Counted from the stretch's first letter, positions 40,040-50,190 are shown. The stretch: 64,000 nt of DNA from Arion vulgaris (GCA_020796225.1 CM036753.1:65752865-65816864); one strand, 5' to 3'. A program made the numbers and translations. The notes: a model not told the origin generated them from the letters alone.

Positions 40040-42190
40040 ACCATCCGGTCGTAGGTATGTTCATGTGTGGTGCATTTTGGTGTACATTCACTGCAGTTTT
40101 GTGAACAGTTTTGAATATCTTGGTTCACTGCTAAAACACGTAATCACAAAGTACTGTAGTTTTACAAATTACAAAAACAATGACAAAATACAGCAACGTT
40201 TCGACCAACAAGGCCTTTATCAAGCAAACGAACAACAGAGTGACAATTTTTAAATGGACGACCAAAACAAACGTTTCTAATGAAAATCTGGAAATAAAAA
40301 CGAATAACGAAATAAATGTAGACAAACACAATAAAACTAGAAATAGAACGGAAGATAAACAATGAAAAATCTAGTAAATATATGAATACATGAAACATAT
40401 ACCATATAGATTACAAGGCATGGAGAAAGTACTAAGAAGCATAGAATGTAATACGTTAAGCCCACGTGGTCGCAAGGTACTACAAAGAAACACCATTCAC
40501 GAGCAAAGACTGCATCATCCAGAACATGATCGAATGGCGGACTGGACACGAATCCTAAATGGCCATATCATTAATGTAACAGTGAATGCCATTCGCGCAA
40601 GTGTTGGCAATCGGCATGAGCCTTTGCTGTCTCGCCGATATAAGCTTGTTACACCGCTTACAGATAATGGCATAGATAAGATTACGGACTCGCATGTGAA
40701 ACCATCGTCAATAAAACGTGCTAAGGAAAGATACAGTAGCGTCTGTATCACAAAAGCACACATGCTGCAACGCCGACGGCTACACTGAACAGTGCTAAAA
40801 TGAGTCTGGATATTGGACTTAATGCGACTGTGTACCAACATATCCTTAAGTCTTGCCTTCTTTCCCGATGTAAACAGTTGCAACACGTGTGCTTATGTGA
40901 TACAGACGCGTACTGTATCTTTTCCTTTAGCCACGTTCCTTATTGACGATGGTTTCACATGCGAGTCCCGTAATCTTATCTATGTCATTATCTGTAAGCG
41001 GTGTAACAAGGCTTATTTCGGCGAGACAGGTAAAAGGCTCAGTGACCGATTCGCCTAACACTTGCGCGACATGCGCCAATGCTCTGTGACCCCTGTAGCA
41101 ACCCATTTTAATGATACTCGCCATTTAGGAGCTCACGATGTCCAGGTCACAGCCATTCGATCATGTTCCTCGGATGATCGCAGTCGATTTGCTCTGTAGA
41201 ATCGGTTGATTTCTTTGTATGGTACATTGCGACCACGTGGGCTCAACGTATTACATTCCTATGCTTCTTAGTACTTTCTCTTCCCATGCCTTGTATATGG
41301 GTATATGTTTCATGTATTCAAGTTATATATTTACTAGATTTTTCATTGTTTCTCTTCCGTTCTATTTCTAGTTTTTATGTGTTTTTGTGTTACATTTATT
41401 TCGTTATTCGTTTTATTCCCAGATTTTCATTAGAAACGTTTGTTTTTGGTCGTCCATTTGTTTCTTTTAAAATTTGTCACTCCTGTTGTTCGTTTGCTTG
41501 ATAAAGGCCTTGTTGGTCGAAACTTACTGCATTTTGTCATTGTTTTGTAATTTGTAAAACTACAGTACTTTGTGATTACGTGTTTTGCAAATCAAATAGT
41601 TTTACTGCAGTCTCATCTATTTTGTGAATATTTCGAGGTTCACTGCTAACAACAGATGGAAATGGGATGAGGGAAATTAAAAGAAGAACAAACTTGGCTT
41701 TACAAAAACAAATTAAACAACTACAAACAGTATGGAACGGAACTAATAAGAAAACAAAGGTCAGAATACTAAGATCATGCATATTCCCAGTGGCAACGTA
41801 TGGGTCACAAAAAATAACTGCATGTGAAATGCGTTGCCTGCGAAAAGTTACCAACAACACCAGAAAAACAGAATCACCAACATCAGCATAAGAAAGAAAG
41901 TTGGCACAAACCGTGCTTGAATTACATTGAGAAACAATGAATGAAGTGGTTTGGCCACTTAATAAGAATGCATCCAAACTCCAAAGTATACAGAGTCTTC
42001 TACAACATAACATCGGGAAAAAAGGCAAGAGGAAGACCACGGAAAAGATGGTTAGATGGCGCAGCAGAATCCTTTGGAAAGAGCAAAAATAACAACCACC
42101 CAAGCCACCAGAACAGCGCAAGACAAAAACAGAAAACCACGACACTGGGCAACAACCCGGTAGCAGTGTGACGACAAAAGAAGAAGAAAA
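40040..42190 (+). mobile_element. LINE RT fragment, interrupted by the Penelope pair
   Basis: Left part: HCSFVNSFEYLGSLL (40085-40134). Right part from 41625: LTTDGNGMREIKRRTNLALQ-like sequence, TKVRILRSCIFPVATYGS, then KWFGHLIRMHPNSKVYRVFY and ARGRPRKRWLDGAAE up to 42190. Broken by frameshifts, no catalytic motif left. Confidence 0.78.
40135..41624. mobile_element. Head-to-head pair of Penelope-like 3' ends (GIY-YIG)
   Basis: Right copy (plus, about 40800-41624) encodes a GIY-YIG endonuclease region: SRNLIYVIICKRCNKAYFGE then TGKRLSDRFA, THFNDTRHLGAHDVQ and the end RPRGLNVLHSYAS, with one stop. Left copy (minus, 40135-about 40800) is the same region inverted and more deleted (CSMCAFVIQT, IDDGFTCES). 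The 3' untranslated arms face outwards and match for about 350 bp, including CGACCAACAAGGCC blocks. Related 25-bp segments (40112-40134, 41625-41649) flank it. The RT domain is absent, so both are 5' truncated. Confidence 0.85.
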
Positions 42191-42194
42191 CGAA

Positions 42195-42612
42195 GAACGT
42201 ATGGATGTGAAGCATGGACATTTAACAAGGCAGTTGAAAAACATATATGTACGTGCATTTGAATATAATTGTTAAAGAAGAGTCCTTCTTATATCATGAA
42301 CAGAGAAGATAACAAATAGATATATATTCAGAAAGAACTCAGTGTCAAAGAAAACTCACTGAAGCGGCATTAAAGAAATTGAGGTATTTTGAACATATAA
42401 AAGAACACAAAGGGCTGGAGAAGACCATCATGGAAGGAGGCATACCGGCAAAGAGGAGAAGAGGAAGACCCCGAAGAAGAAGGATTGAGGATGTAACTGA
42501 TGGTTTGAACATGACGGCTGCAGAGGCGGGTCATCTGGCCTACAAGAGAGAGAAATTCCGAAGGACTGTTGGGGTGACAAAGTTCTGCTTATGACAGGCT
42601 ATTTGATGATGA
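42195..42612 (+). mobile_element. LINE 3' end ([10 protein letters not shown] family)
   Basis: [40 protein letters not shown] and AAEAGHLAYKREKFRRTVGV, stop, then (GAT)n at 42604-42614. The upstream [18 protein letters not shown] part is frameshifted. Confidence 0.87.
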
Positions 42613-42634
42613 TGACATTCAGTTTCATTTTTCA

Positions 42635-42830
42635 ATATCTTCATTGCACTCCCGGACATGTCCATAGGTGAACCGATCCCATTCGTAATATCTCCGGCAA
42701 AGTTCAGCGACTAATCGTACCAGTTCGATGTTGATTGATGAGCCTATTCATATACCTGTTGTGCTGTTCTTTTCTGTCCGCTCCAATCTTCAATCCAAGC
42801 TTTTGCAATCTAGCAGTTGACATGGATTAG
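42635..42830 (-). mobile_element. LINE RNase H-type C-terminal scrap
   Basis: Minus equivalent of 13650-13810 (QHNRYMNRLINQHRTGTISR). No intact frame. Confidence 0.6.
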
Positions 42831-43002
42831 TTTAAATTAAAATCCGCTTTGCGACCACGCTCTATGCGAGCGTTCAGAATGTCGGCTCTATCCATTGGTA
42901 TGTACATGTGTATGTTTAATTATGCAAAGTAGATTAGTTAAGTTTAATGGACAAATCCTCATCACTGAACATTCACATGCAAATTCTTCACCTCTGTTGT
43001 AT

Positions 43003-43100
43003 CATTTGTTTGAAAAAGGCCTTTTGGTCGAAACGTTGCTGTGCTTTGTTTTTGTATTTTGTAAAACTACAATCATTTGTTTGTACGTGTTTCACCATCA
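43003..43100 (+). mobile_element. Penelope 3' tail scrap
   Basis: GAAAAAGGCCTTTTGGTCGA then AACGTTGCTGTGCTTTG, GTATTTTGTAAAACTACAAT and GTACGTGTTTC. Last 100 bp of the main Penelope family. Confidence 0.8.
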
Positions 43101-43224
43101 GTGAGCATATAACTCATTATAGTTCACAAGTAACCTTATTTCTTGTTCATGATGTCACTCAGCGTGTGGCAACTAATGACATTAGTTATGTCTTGGTTTA
43201 CTATTCTTCTTTAATTAATTGATT

Positions 43225-43239
43225 ATGTGATTGATTATG

Positions 43240-43277
<38 letters not shown>

Positions 43278-43580
43278 CCGTGGCCATTAGCATTGCCCTT
43301 CGGTGAGTAACCTAACTATGTGTGCTCCGATCTCTTTCCTACACAGGAAGATCTCTGCGGTAGTAGACGAACTCCGTAGCACAGACGAGGGTCACCGATG
43401 CAATTTTGAAGATGGTTAAAATATTTTGTAGGAATTGTATTTTTAACCATTCTAATGAATTGTGCCCGTGCAGCGGCTTTCCAGCCTGTTCTTTTCGATT
43501 TTGAATTGCCAAGAGTTCTTTTACGTGCTCAAATTGAACACGAGATCTACGTTTTATCGTCCGTCTCCGACAAGACTAGG
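43225..43580 (-). mobile_element. SINE family A, copy 6
   Basis: (GATT)n at 43225-43276 (the tail), CCCTTCGGTGAGTAACC, the body with TTTTGAAGATGGTTAAAATA and CCGTCTCCGACAAGACTAGG. The tRNA head is lost after about 43580. Confidence 0.78.
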
Positions 43581-43604
43581 ACTATTCTTCTTTTAACTTT
43601 CAGC

Positions 43605-44040
43605 ATAGCGTTATTATCTGGTCTGGCAACACTCCGTTTGATTTAATATTCTTATAGTGTGGTAAGGTTGCAGATTTACCCTCATACAAGGCATTTGCGT
43701 GTGTCTGTGTTTCTCTTGAACTTCAACACTTTCACGTTAGGGATGGACTAATTTTACTGATGTCATATAGCTATTGATTTGCTTGAAAGAGTACTTGAGT
43801 AGAGTCCGCAAAGAAAATAGATAGGGGAACGTTCTAAACAGATCTGAAAACGGAGTCTTCTGCTGGGAATCTATAAAGAAACAGCCAGAGACAAGAAAAT
43901 GTAGAGTACAACTGTTGAAGTCCTATGCTCCACTAGGAGCGGAGAGAAATAAGACAAGTAGACTGTGTAGATCATATATACCAGGAGTTTAAAACTTGTA
44001 TTTAAAAAAAAGATTTATGACGTGAAATGGTGAAAATGAC
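43605..44040. other. No feature recognised
   Basis: AT-rich DNA with no match to the repeat families of this window and no convincing ORF on either strand. Confidence 0.5.
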
Positions 44041-44400
44041 GGGACGAATTAGTGTAATGCATAAGCGTTAGCCTATACACAAGAGAGTTGTGAATTCAAT
44101 CCCACTATCGACGTTAAGCATGGCTATTGAGTCATTCGTATTTGTCTATTCTTCCATTCGAATAATGTCTAACACATTCCGTTTCTGGTTATATCTTTTT
44201 TTAGTTTGTTCTCTAGACGATTGCAGTTCCCTGCTGACGAGATATGTCTTCCCTGGACTCGAAGTTCGACACTTGAGAACATGAATTAGCCCTCCTACCT
44301 CCTGCTAACTAAGGTCTTGAAATATAAGTGACCTTTCATACCCTAAGGTCTGAATGGGCGACGGAATTTTTATTTATTTGGTAAACTGAGTCTAAGACGT
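44040..44400 (+). mobile_element. SINE family G, copy 1
   Basis: tRNA-like head ATTAGTGTAATGCATAAGCG and GAATTCAATCCCAC (B-box), followed downstream (44268-44370) by the shared 3' part (CCCTCCTACCTCCTGCTAAC, CATACCCTAAGGTCTGAA). About 150 bp between these parts is not shared with copy 2 at 53205. Confidence 0.6.
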
Positions 44401-44509
44401 AGTAAATTAGGTTTCTGTTCAATACCATGATTAATGATCTGACCCCTGAGAGGGATTCGATTCACTTCCTTGTGATGGCATTGGAAACAAACTTCAAAGC
44501 TGTATTCTC

Positions 44510-45020
44510 TAAAAGTCACAAGAAGTCTTTGGGGGCAAGACCAAGAGTGCTCGGTTCGCTTCCCCCGTGGAGACATCGGGATATTTTTCAGAGATTCCTG
44601 ATCTCAGTGTAGGTGATATCGAGTTCATAGTCCCATCGGAGACGAACGATAAGATGTAGTCCCGTCTTCAAGCTGAGCATGTAAAAGAATCAATGGCAGT
44701 TCAAAATCGATAAGAGGTGGCTGTAAAGTTGCCGTTCGAGCAAAACTCACTTTAAAAACCATCAAAATAAAATTCACTTTAAAAACCATCAAAATAAAAT
44801 TCACTTTAAAAACCATCAAAATAAAATTCACTTTAAAAACCATCAAAATAAAATTCACTTTAAAAACCATCAAAATAAAATTCACTTTAAAAACCATCAA
44901 AATAAAATTCTCTTTAAAAACCATCAAAATAAAATTCCTAAAAAATGGTAACCGTCATTTTTTTTAAAACCTCATTGGAGACCCATAGAGGTACTACGTA
45001 GTACGTGCACTGTTACTGTA
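44510..45020 (+). mobile_element. SINE family A, copy 7, expanded by an internal minisatellite
   Basis: Plus copy: CTCGGTTCGCTTCCCCCGTG (B-box region), GATATCGAGTTCATAGTCCC and AATCAATGGCAGTTCAAAAT, then seven copies of a 27-bp unit (next feature), then AAAATGGTAACCGTCA and the diverged 3' end. Confidence 0.75.
44747..44935. repeat. 27-bp minisatellite inside SINE A
   Basis: Seven near-perfect copies of TTCACTTTAAAAACCATCAA plus AATAAAA. Other SINE A copies have one related segment (AATAAAATTCCTAC...CCATC) here, so the unit was amplified from the SINE itself. The minus frame repeats MVFKVNFIL and is not a gene. Confidence 0.93.
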
Positions 45021-45640
45021 GCTTCCGCTGCTCAAGTCAGAGAGAATGTTGTGAAGGAAGACAGTGGTTGTTTTGCCGTGAGTACAAGCAGTCTCACTAT
45101 GGAAATCATGGCAGTAACTAAAGCGATGGTTTGACTGGAATCACATACCTTATCCATTCCTTTTTCTTAGTAACTCAATGAGTATGTTCAGGCAGATTTA
45201 AAAAGGCTGGACTCGGAGGCAATGGATGAAGTCGCTGAGGAGGTCTAGGCTGAGAAAAATCAGTTTCATTTTTGTGCCAGGGTATTCAGTTGTAAGGAGA
45301 AATGAACGTTCAGATAGTCTTGCAGCTATTGTAAAAAGCTGGCGAGCAATGGACCAGGCTGATATTATAAATTTCCTAAGTGAGAGAGAACGTGTACATG
45401 ATTCAAGTATTAGTGGTGAACCTACAACACTAACCAGACTGCAAGAATTCCAAATCAAATGCGGTGTGGTTAGACAAGAACAATATGCTGATAGTCAAAG
45501 AAGAATAGTAAACCAACACAGAACCGGTGGTGTTAGTCACCACACGCTGAGACACATACCAAAATTATTTGTTATCTGCAAACACAGACCTGCCTTTGCA
45601 ACTCTGACCTACCATCTCAGGTTGAGAATACAGAGTTAAG
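45000..45640 (+). mobile_element. LINE RNase H fragment
   Basis: SLTMEIMAVTKAM (RNase H Glu region), then RKISFIFVPGYSVVRRNERS with DSLAA (NERSD equivalent of NERAD), TTLTRLQEFQIKCGVVRQEQ and GGVSHHTLRHIPKLFVICKH. The last 137 codons are in one open frame. The first Asp region is missing. Confidence 0.75.
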
Positions 45641-45654
45641 TGAAGGAATTAACT

Positions 45655-45723
45655 TCTTTTCGAATGAAGGAAGGAACTTTTCGAATGAAGGAAGGAACTT
45701 TTCGAATGAAGGAAGGAACTTTT
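45655..45723. repeat. 21-bp minisatellite, three copies
   Basis: Unit TTTTCGAATGAAGGAAGGAAC, between two LINE fragments. Confidence 0.93.
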
Positions 45724-45729
45724 CTACAA

Positions 45730-46065
45730 ACATTCCTCATTATCATCAAATAGCTTGTCCTGATCAGAACTTTGCCACTCCAACAGTCCACCGGAATTTT
45801 TCTCTCTCTCATATGTCAGATGTCCTGCCGTCATGTTCAACCCATCAGTTACATCCTGAATCCATCTTCTCCGTGGTCTTCCTCTTCTTCTCTTTGCCGG
45901 TATGCGGTCTTCTCCAGCCCTTCCTGTCTTTTTATATGTCCAAAATACCTCAATTTTCTCTTTCTTATTTGTAGCATCAGTCAGTTTTCTTTGATTTGAA
46001 TTCTTTCTGGATATACCTATCTGTTCTCTTCTCTGTCCATGATATTCGAGAAACATTAGAACGTA
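45730..46065 (-). mobile_element. LINE 3' end ([10 protein letters not shown] family)
   Basis: Minus: [40 protein letters not shown] and DGLNMTAGHLTYEREK. Tail ATGATAATGA at 45738-45747. Frameshifted in the HIKRH part. Confidence 0.82.
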
Positions 46066-46099
46066 GAAATCATTTTTTTGTTTGCAGTTAATGCTAAGA

Positions 46100-46320
46100 A
46101 AGAGGTCAGATACATTGTGACAATGAAAATAATACTGAGAAAAGATATACAGGACACCAGAGTGAGAAGATACTGGACGGTATCATAGCGTGACATGGAG
46201 GAGCGTCAACAACGGTATTGATCAACACTGATGACAAAAGACTGGTGGAGATATATAATCAGCACCGCCCTCAGGCACGACACCTGATGATCATTGCCAC
46301 GATTAAAATTACTTAATAAA
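46100..46320 (+). mobile_element. LINE 3' end scrap
   Basis: Plus remnants around RWRYIISTALRHDT-like and a (GAT)-type terminus (CACCTGATGATC). Weak but in keeping with the other LINE ends here. Confidence 0.45.
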
Positions 46321-46544
46321 ATAAAACGAAACAAATATATAGTTTATCTCAATATTTTTATTTGAGACTACCAAAAATAACCCAATTACCATGATCACGT
46401 GACTACCAATCCTTGATTTCAGTTTGTGAATCTTGACATATGGTACGTGACGTCATATCTGAGCTACGGACAATATTTTGAGATAACAAATATATGTATA
46501 TACACGATTGTAAGTAATTTGTAAAAGTAATGATTATGAAAAAC

Positions 46545-46930
46545 ATATATATATGCGTTTGAATATACGTGTTACAGAAGAGTCCTCCGTATGCCCTTAT
46601 ATCATGGACAAAGAAGAGGACAAATAGATCTATTCAGACAGAACTCAAAATCAAAGAAAACTGGCTGATGCTACAAATAAAAATGAGAAAATTCGAAATA
46701 TTTTGGACATATAAAGAGATACGAAGGGTTGGGAAATACCATCATGGAAGGAGGCATCCTAGCAAAGAGGAGAAAAGGAAGACCACAGAGAAGATGGATC
46801 CAATATGTAACTGATGGTTTGAGCATGACGTTGTAGAGACGGACATCTATCTATGAGAGAAAAAATTCGAAAGACTGTTGGGGTGGCAAAGTTCTGCTCA
46901 AGACAAGCTATTTGAAGAATGATTATGAAT
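46545..46930 (+). mobile_element. LINE 3' end ([10 protein letters not shown] family)
   Basis: [39 protein letters not shown], then frameshifted RRGRPQR-like and DGLSMT-like parts and KVLLKTSYLKN. (GAT)-like end. Confidence 0.8.
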
Positions 46931-47164
46931 TATATTTGTATAAGGTTGTTAGTAGGGTCATGGTTACGATGAGAAAGATAATGAGGTAGCTATGAAAACA
47001 ATAAATAGAATGCTGATAGTTCTACCGTTGATGATGGTGTACTGGAGATGGTGATGATTGCGATGGGGCCAAGAATGAAGGTAACAATGGTGGTGTTGGT
47101 AAGGATACAGCTAATTATGATGGTGGTAGCTAAACTATAAGAGCAATAATGTTGTTCGTTATGA

Positions 47165-47700
47165 TTATACAGTCATATTGATGACAGCGATGATAATGTC
47201 AGTTATGATGTCAATGATGATGATACAAGTTAAGATGTTGTCATTAAAAAAAACGATGTCATCAATGATAATTTTAGTGACGATAATGTCAGTTATGATG
47301 TTTATGTCAGTTATGATGACAATGTCAGTGTTGATGATACCAGTTAAGATGATGTCAGCGTTGATTATACCAGTTAAGATGATGTCAGGGATGATGATAC
47401 CAACTAGAATGATACCGGTGATGTTGATACCAATTAAGATGATGTCAGTGTTGTTGATACCATTTAAGATGATGTCAGTGATGTTACCAGTCAGGATGAT
47501 GTTAATGATGATGATACCAGTTAGGATGATTTCAATGATTATGGTGTCATCGATGATGAGTTTAATTATGAGTATGCTAGTTATGATGATAGTGATGATG
47601 ATATCAGTAATAATTATGATATTGTCAGTTATGTTAACCACAGCTATGATGTTGATTTCAGTTACGATGATGCTAGTGATGATGATGTAAGATATGATAA
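47165..47700. repeat. Degenerate 30-bp minisatellite rich in ATG
   Basis: Irregular copies of GATACCAGTTAAGATGATGT plus CAGTGTTGAT. Open on both strands because of composition. Not coding. Confidence 0.88.
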
Positions 47701-47734
47701 TTTCCAAAATGATGATATCATAATGTCATTTGGG

Positions 47735-48003
47735 GGACTGCCTAGAGTAGTTGATAGTAGCTCGGCCTGCTAGCTGTGAGACGCCTCATAGCTCGGGTTC
47801 GAACCTACTGTCCGGCATTTGTTCGAGTCCCTGGTCTTACTCAGGACGATAACGTGAGTACCTCTGAAGTCGGAGAAAATCTGCCTGTATGGCGAGGGAA
47901 TACTAATTACGAGTACATTGAGCACACGGCTGCCAGTGTAAGTAATTTACAATGTGCACGCTGCTGCCATTGTAAGAAATTGGAAAAACGGATTTTCACG
48001 TAA
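47735..48003 (+). mobile_element. tRNA-headed SINE (family N)
   Basis: GACTGCCTAGAGTAGTTGAT (A-box-like) and GCTCGGGTTCGAACCTACTG (perfect B-box GGTTCGAACCT), then a body ending near AAACGGATTTTCACG. Only one copy seen here. Confidence 0.5.
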
Positions 48004-48234
48004 AAATCAGTTTCAGAGATGAAACTTCGTCTGAGTTGAAAGCGGACGAAAGAAAAAAAAAAAAAAGAAAAAAAAATAATGTCATTGATAATGGTTGCAA
48101 TGAAGATGTGGACGGTGATAATGAAAATGGTGATGATGAACGTGGTTTCGGCAATACTAGTAATTGTAATATGGTGACGGCAATGATCATAAAAGTGAAG
48201 ATTATAAATGTGAAACTAGTGGTCCTATTCATTT

Positions 48235-48432
48235 TTATTTTTTAATAGTGACCCGAAAGGGTCACAACGGATGGACCAGGTACGAGTGAACGTACAAACG
48301 TGTAAAACTTCGAGCGTCATTAATCTTTCGAATGAGAGAGCTTTGAGCTCATTACAGTGGGTTTTATTGAGCCATTTGACGTATTTGGAAGACTCCCAAT
48401 CTTTGACTGCGATCAAGTAGGTACTACACTTT

Positions 48433-48468
<36 letters not shown>

Positions 48469-48484
48469 GATCCCGGTTTAGACT
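48235..48484 (-). mobile_element. U2-headed SINE/LINE 3' region, copy 2, with (GA)n insertion
   Basis: The minus strand starts CGGGATCGC, then a 33-base (GA)n run, then GATCAAAGTGTAGTA (identical to invertebrate U2 snRNA) and a body homologous to 49727-49940 (CTACTTGATCGCAGTCAAAG, CGAAAGATTAATGACGCTCG, ACCTGGTCCATCCG). It ends AAAAAATAAAAATG. It directly follows the stop codon of the RNase H LINE, so it may be that LINE's 3' UTR or a SINE inserted there. Confidence 0.6.
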
Positions 48485-49727
48485 GATGAACCAACTCTTA
48501 TCATGAATTTTATCGAGTTTTTAAGGGACTCCGTTCCTCCGTACAGCTTCTCGCGAAGCTCTGTGTTTTGAGGCCAGGTTTATTTTCTTATATCTGCTAT
48601 CAGTTGACAATCTTGCAGTACGTGCTCTGCCGTCATGTCCGCCTTTTGGCATGGGCACAGGATAGTTGTGTCAATTTTAAATTTGTGAAACATGTGGGCG
48701 CAGAGCTTGTTGAGGCCTGTACGGAGGCGGGGTATGGCAACTTGTTCACTACGAGACAGACCATAGTAACCGTCGCTGTTGTTGTACTGGGGATGATCTT
48801 TTGTCCATTTGTCTCTGTAGTGCCAGACGATGGTTATTCTGGCTTCCTCGTAACTGATCTCGAGATCAGTCTGAGGTAGTCGCCCGCCTTCTTTGGCTAA
48901 CTTGTCGGCGTATTCATTTCCGCTTATGTTACAGTGCGATGGGATTCACTGAATGACGGTGCATTTGAGTGTGTACACTAGGGCATCGAGGTCGCTTTGA
49001 GCTCATTGAGCTCTGTTTTGCCTGCGCGTTTGAGCGCCGTGATGACCGATAGAGCATCGGTGAATATCACTTTGTTGCGAGAGGTGCCTCTTCTCTCTAG
49101 GATCATTTCGGCCGCTGTTCTTATTGCCTCTGTCTCTGCACGGTAGTTATTTGTGTATTTTCCTGTGGCAATCGCTTTTGTGACCGTCATTTTCTTTGAG
49201 AGTTTAGACACTATTCCTCCTCCACCGTCGCTGATTGCGTTCCTAGCCGATCCGCCAGTATAGACGTGTAACCACTTATTTTCAGGGTACTCTGTCTCTA
49301 TGTATTTTCTGTGGCCGTTCTTCTTTCGAAGTTTTCTTGCTGCCCTTTTTTTAGTGGACCTGGGATTTATTCCCTTAGTTCCGGCATTTTGGTTTTCCAC
49401 GGCGGGCACTTATCGGTTGCCGGGATTGATTTGGCTTTGCAGTTTGCTAGGACCGGATGGTCTGCGATCAGTGCTTTCGCGTTTTTGCGAAGCTTGTTCT
49501 CTGTAACCTGCCCTTCCGAATCCGTTCATTCTTTCGTACATAGGGTGGGAATTGAGCCGTTTAAGTTTTCCGCCAACACTTTTCTGTCCCTTCGATCTGC
49601 CATTGGTTGGATGCCTGTGATTGTTTCCATCGCCTTGATAGGCGTAGACTTCATGGCTCACACTTTGATCTTAGCCAAAATGCCGGGAGGCGAATTTGGA
49701 GACGGCAGTTAGTCCACCCTTCCTCGT
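48484..49727 (-). mobile_element. RNase H-type LINE, C-terminal 1.2 kb
   Basis: Minus strand: RKGGLTAVSKFASRHFG start region, MKSTPIKAMETITGIQPMAD, then WLHVYTGGSARNAISDGGGG (RNase H first Asp replaced by Gly), NYRAETEAIRTAAEMILERR (Glu), NKVIFTDALSVITAL (Asp), IPSHCNISGNEYADKLAKEG (His and last Asp), RLRTGLNKLCAHMFHKFKID and CPCQKADMTAEHVLQDC, ending KFMIRVGSSV and TAA at 48484. Frameshifts near 48975 and 49410. About 90 codons are missing between FASRHFG and MKSTP. Confidence 0.87.
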
Positions 49728-49984
49728 CATATTATTTTTGTTTTTAAATAGGGCCTTCCCAGAAGCGTCCATCAGGTGGACCCAGTGCTAATGAACGCCA
49801 AAACGTGTTTAAACTGCGAGTCATCAATCCTTCGATCCAAATCGCTTAGAGTTTTGTAAGGGATAGTGTTTTGCCATTTCTCGTTTAGTGAAGGCTCCCA
49901 CCCTTTGGCTTCGATCAAGTGGGCACTAGCACTGTAAAAACAGATACTACACTTTTATCTTAGCCAAAAAGGCCGAGAAGCGAT
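49727..49984 (-). mobile_element. U2 snRNA-headed SINE, copy 1
   Basis: The minus strand begins with 44 bases (49984 to 49941) matching the 5' end of U2 snRNA with one extra T and one base change: ATCGCTTCTCGGCC, TTTTTGGCTAAGAT, AAAAGTGTAGTATCTG. The U2 branch-point-pairing GTAGTA is intact. A 210-bp body unrelated to U2 follows, ending TTTAAAAACAAAAATA. The body is shared with 48235-48430. Confidence 0.78.
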
Positions 49985-50039
49985 ATCCTTCAATGGTGAT
50001 CGTATGGTGACACTTAAAATGATGGTGATAGCAATAATT

Positions 50040-50190
50040 TGTTTGTTTGTTATGTAGGGGAGCAAAGCCCCATTAAGCGAGAACACTGCTTTCAACCTAG
50101 GGCTAACCTTTATTGGTTATATCAGAGCGTGTAGACCAACAAACATGAAAATAAGAATTAATTCCTTTCGGAGATTGATAGCACTAACGA
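50040..50190 (-). repeat. Interspersed repeat M, copy 2
   Basis: Reverse complement of 34830-34990 (AGCGTGTAGACCAACAAACA, GAATTAATTCCTTTCGGAG). Class unknown. Confidence 0.6.

Noticed and set aside
40390..41058. Independent host genes on both strands (132, 123 and 81 codon ORFs)
   Set aside because: All are fragments or shadows of the two inverted GIY-YIG Penelope copies.
44625..44927. 100-codon minus ORF repeating MVFKVNFIL
   Set aside because: Arises from the 27-bp minisatellite within SINE A.
47165..47707. 170-180 codon ORFs on both strands rich in Met or Ile
   Set aside because: Both strands are open because of the degenerate ATG-rich repeat. Not coding.
49941..49984. Functional U2 snRNA gene
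   Set aside because: Only the first 44 bases match U2. The Sm site and the 3' half are absent and the rest is a repeated body.
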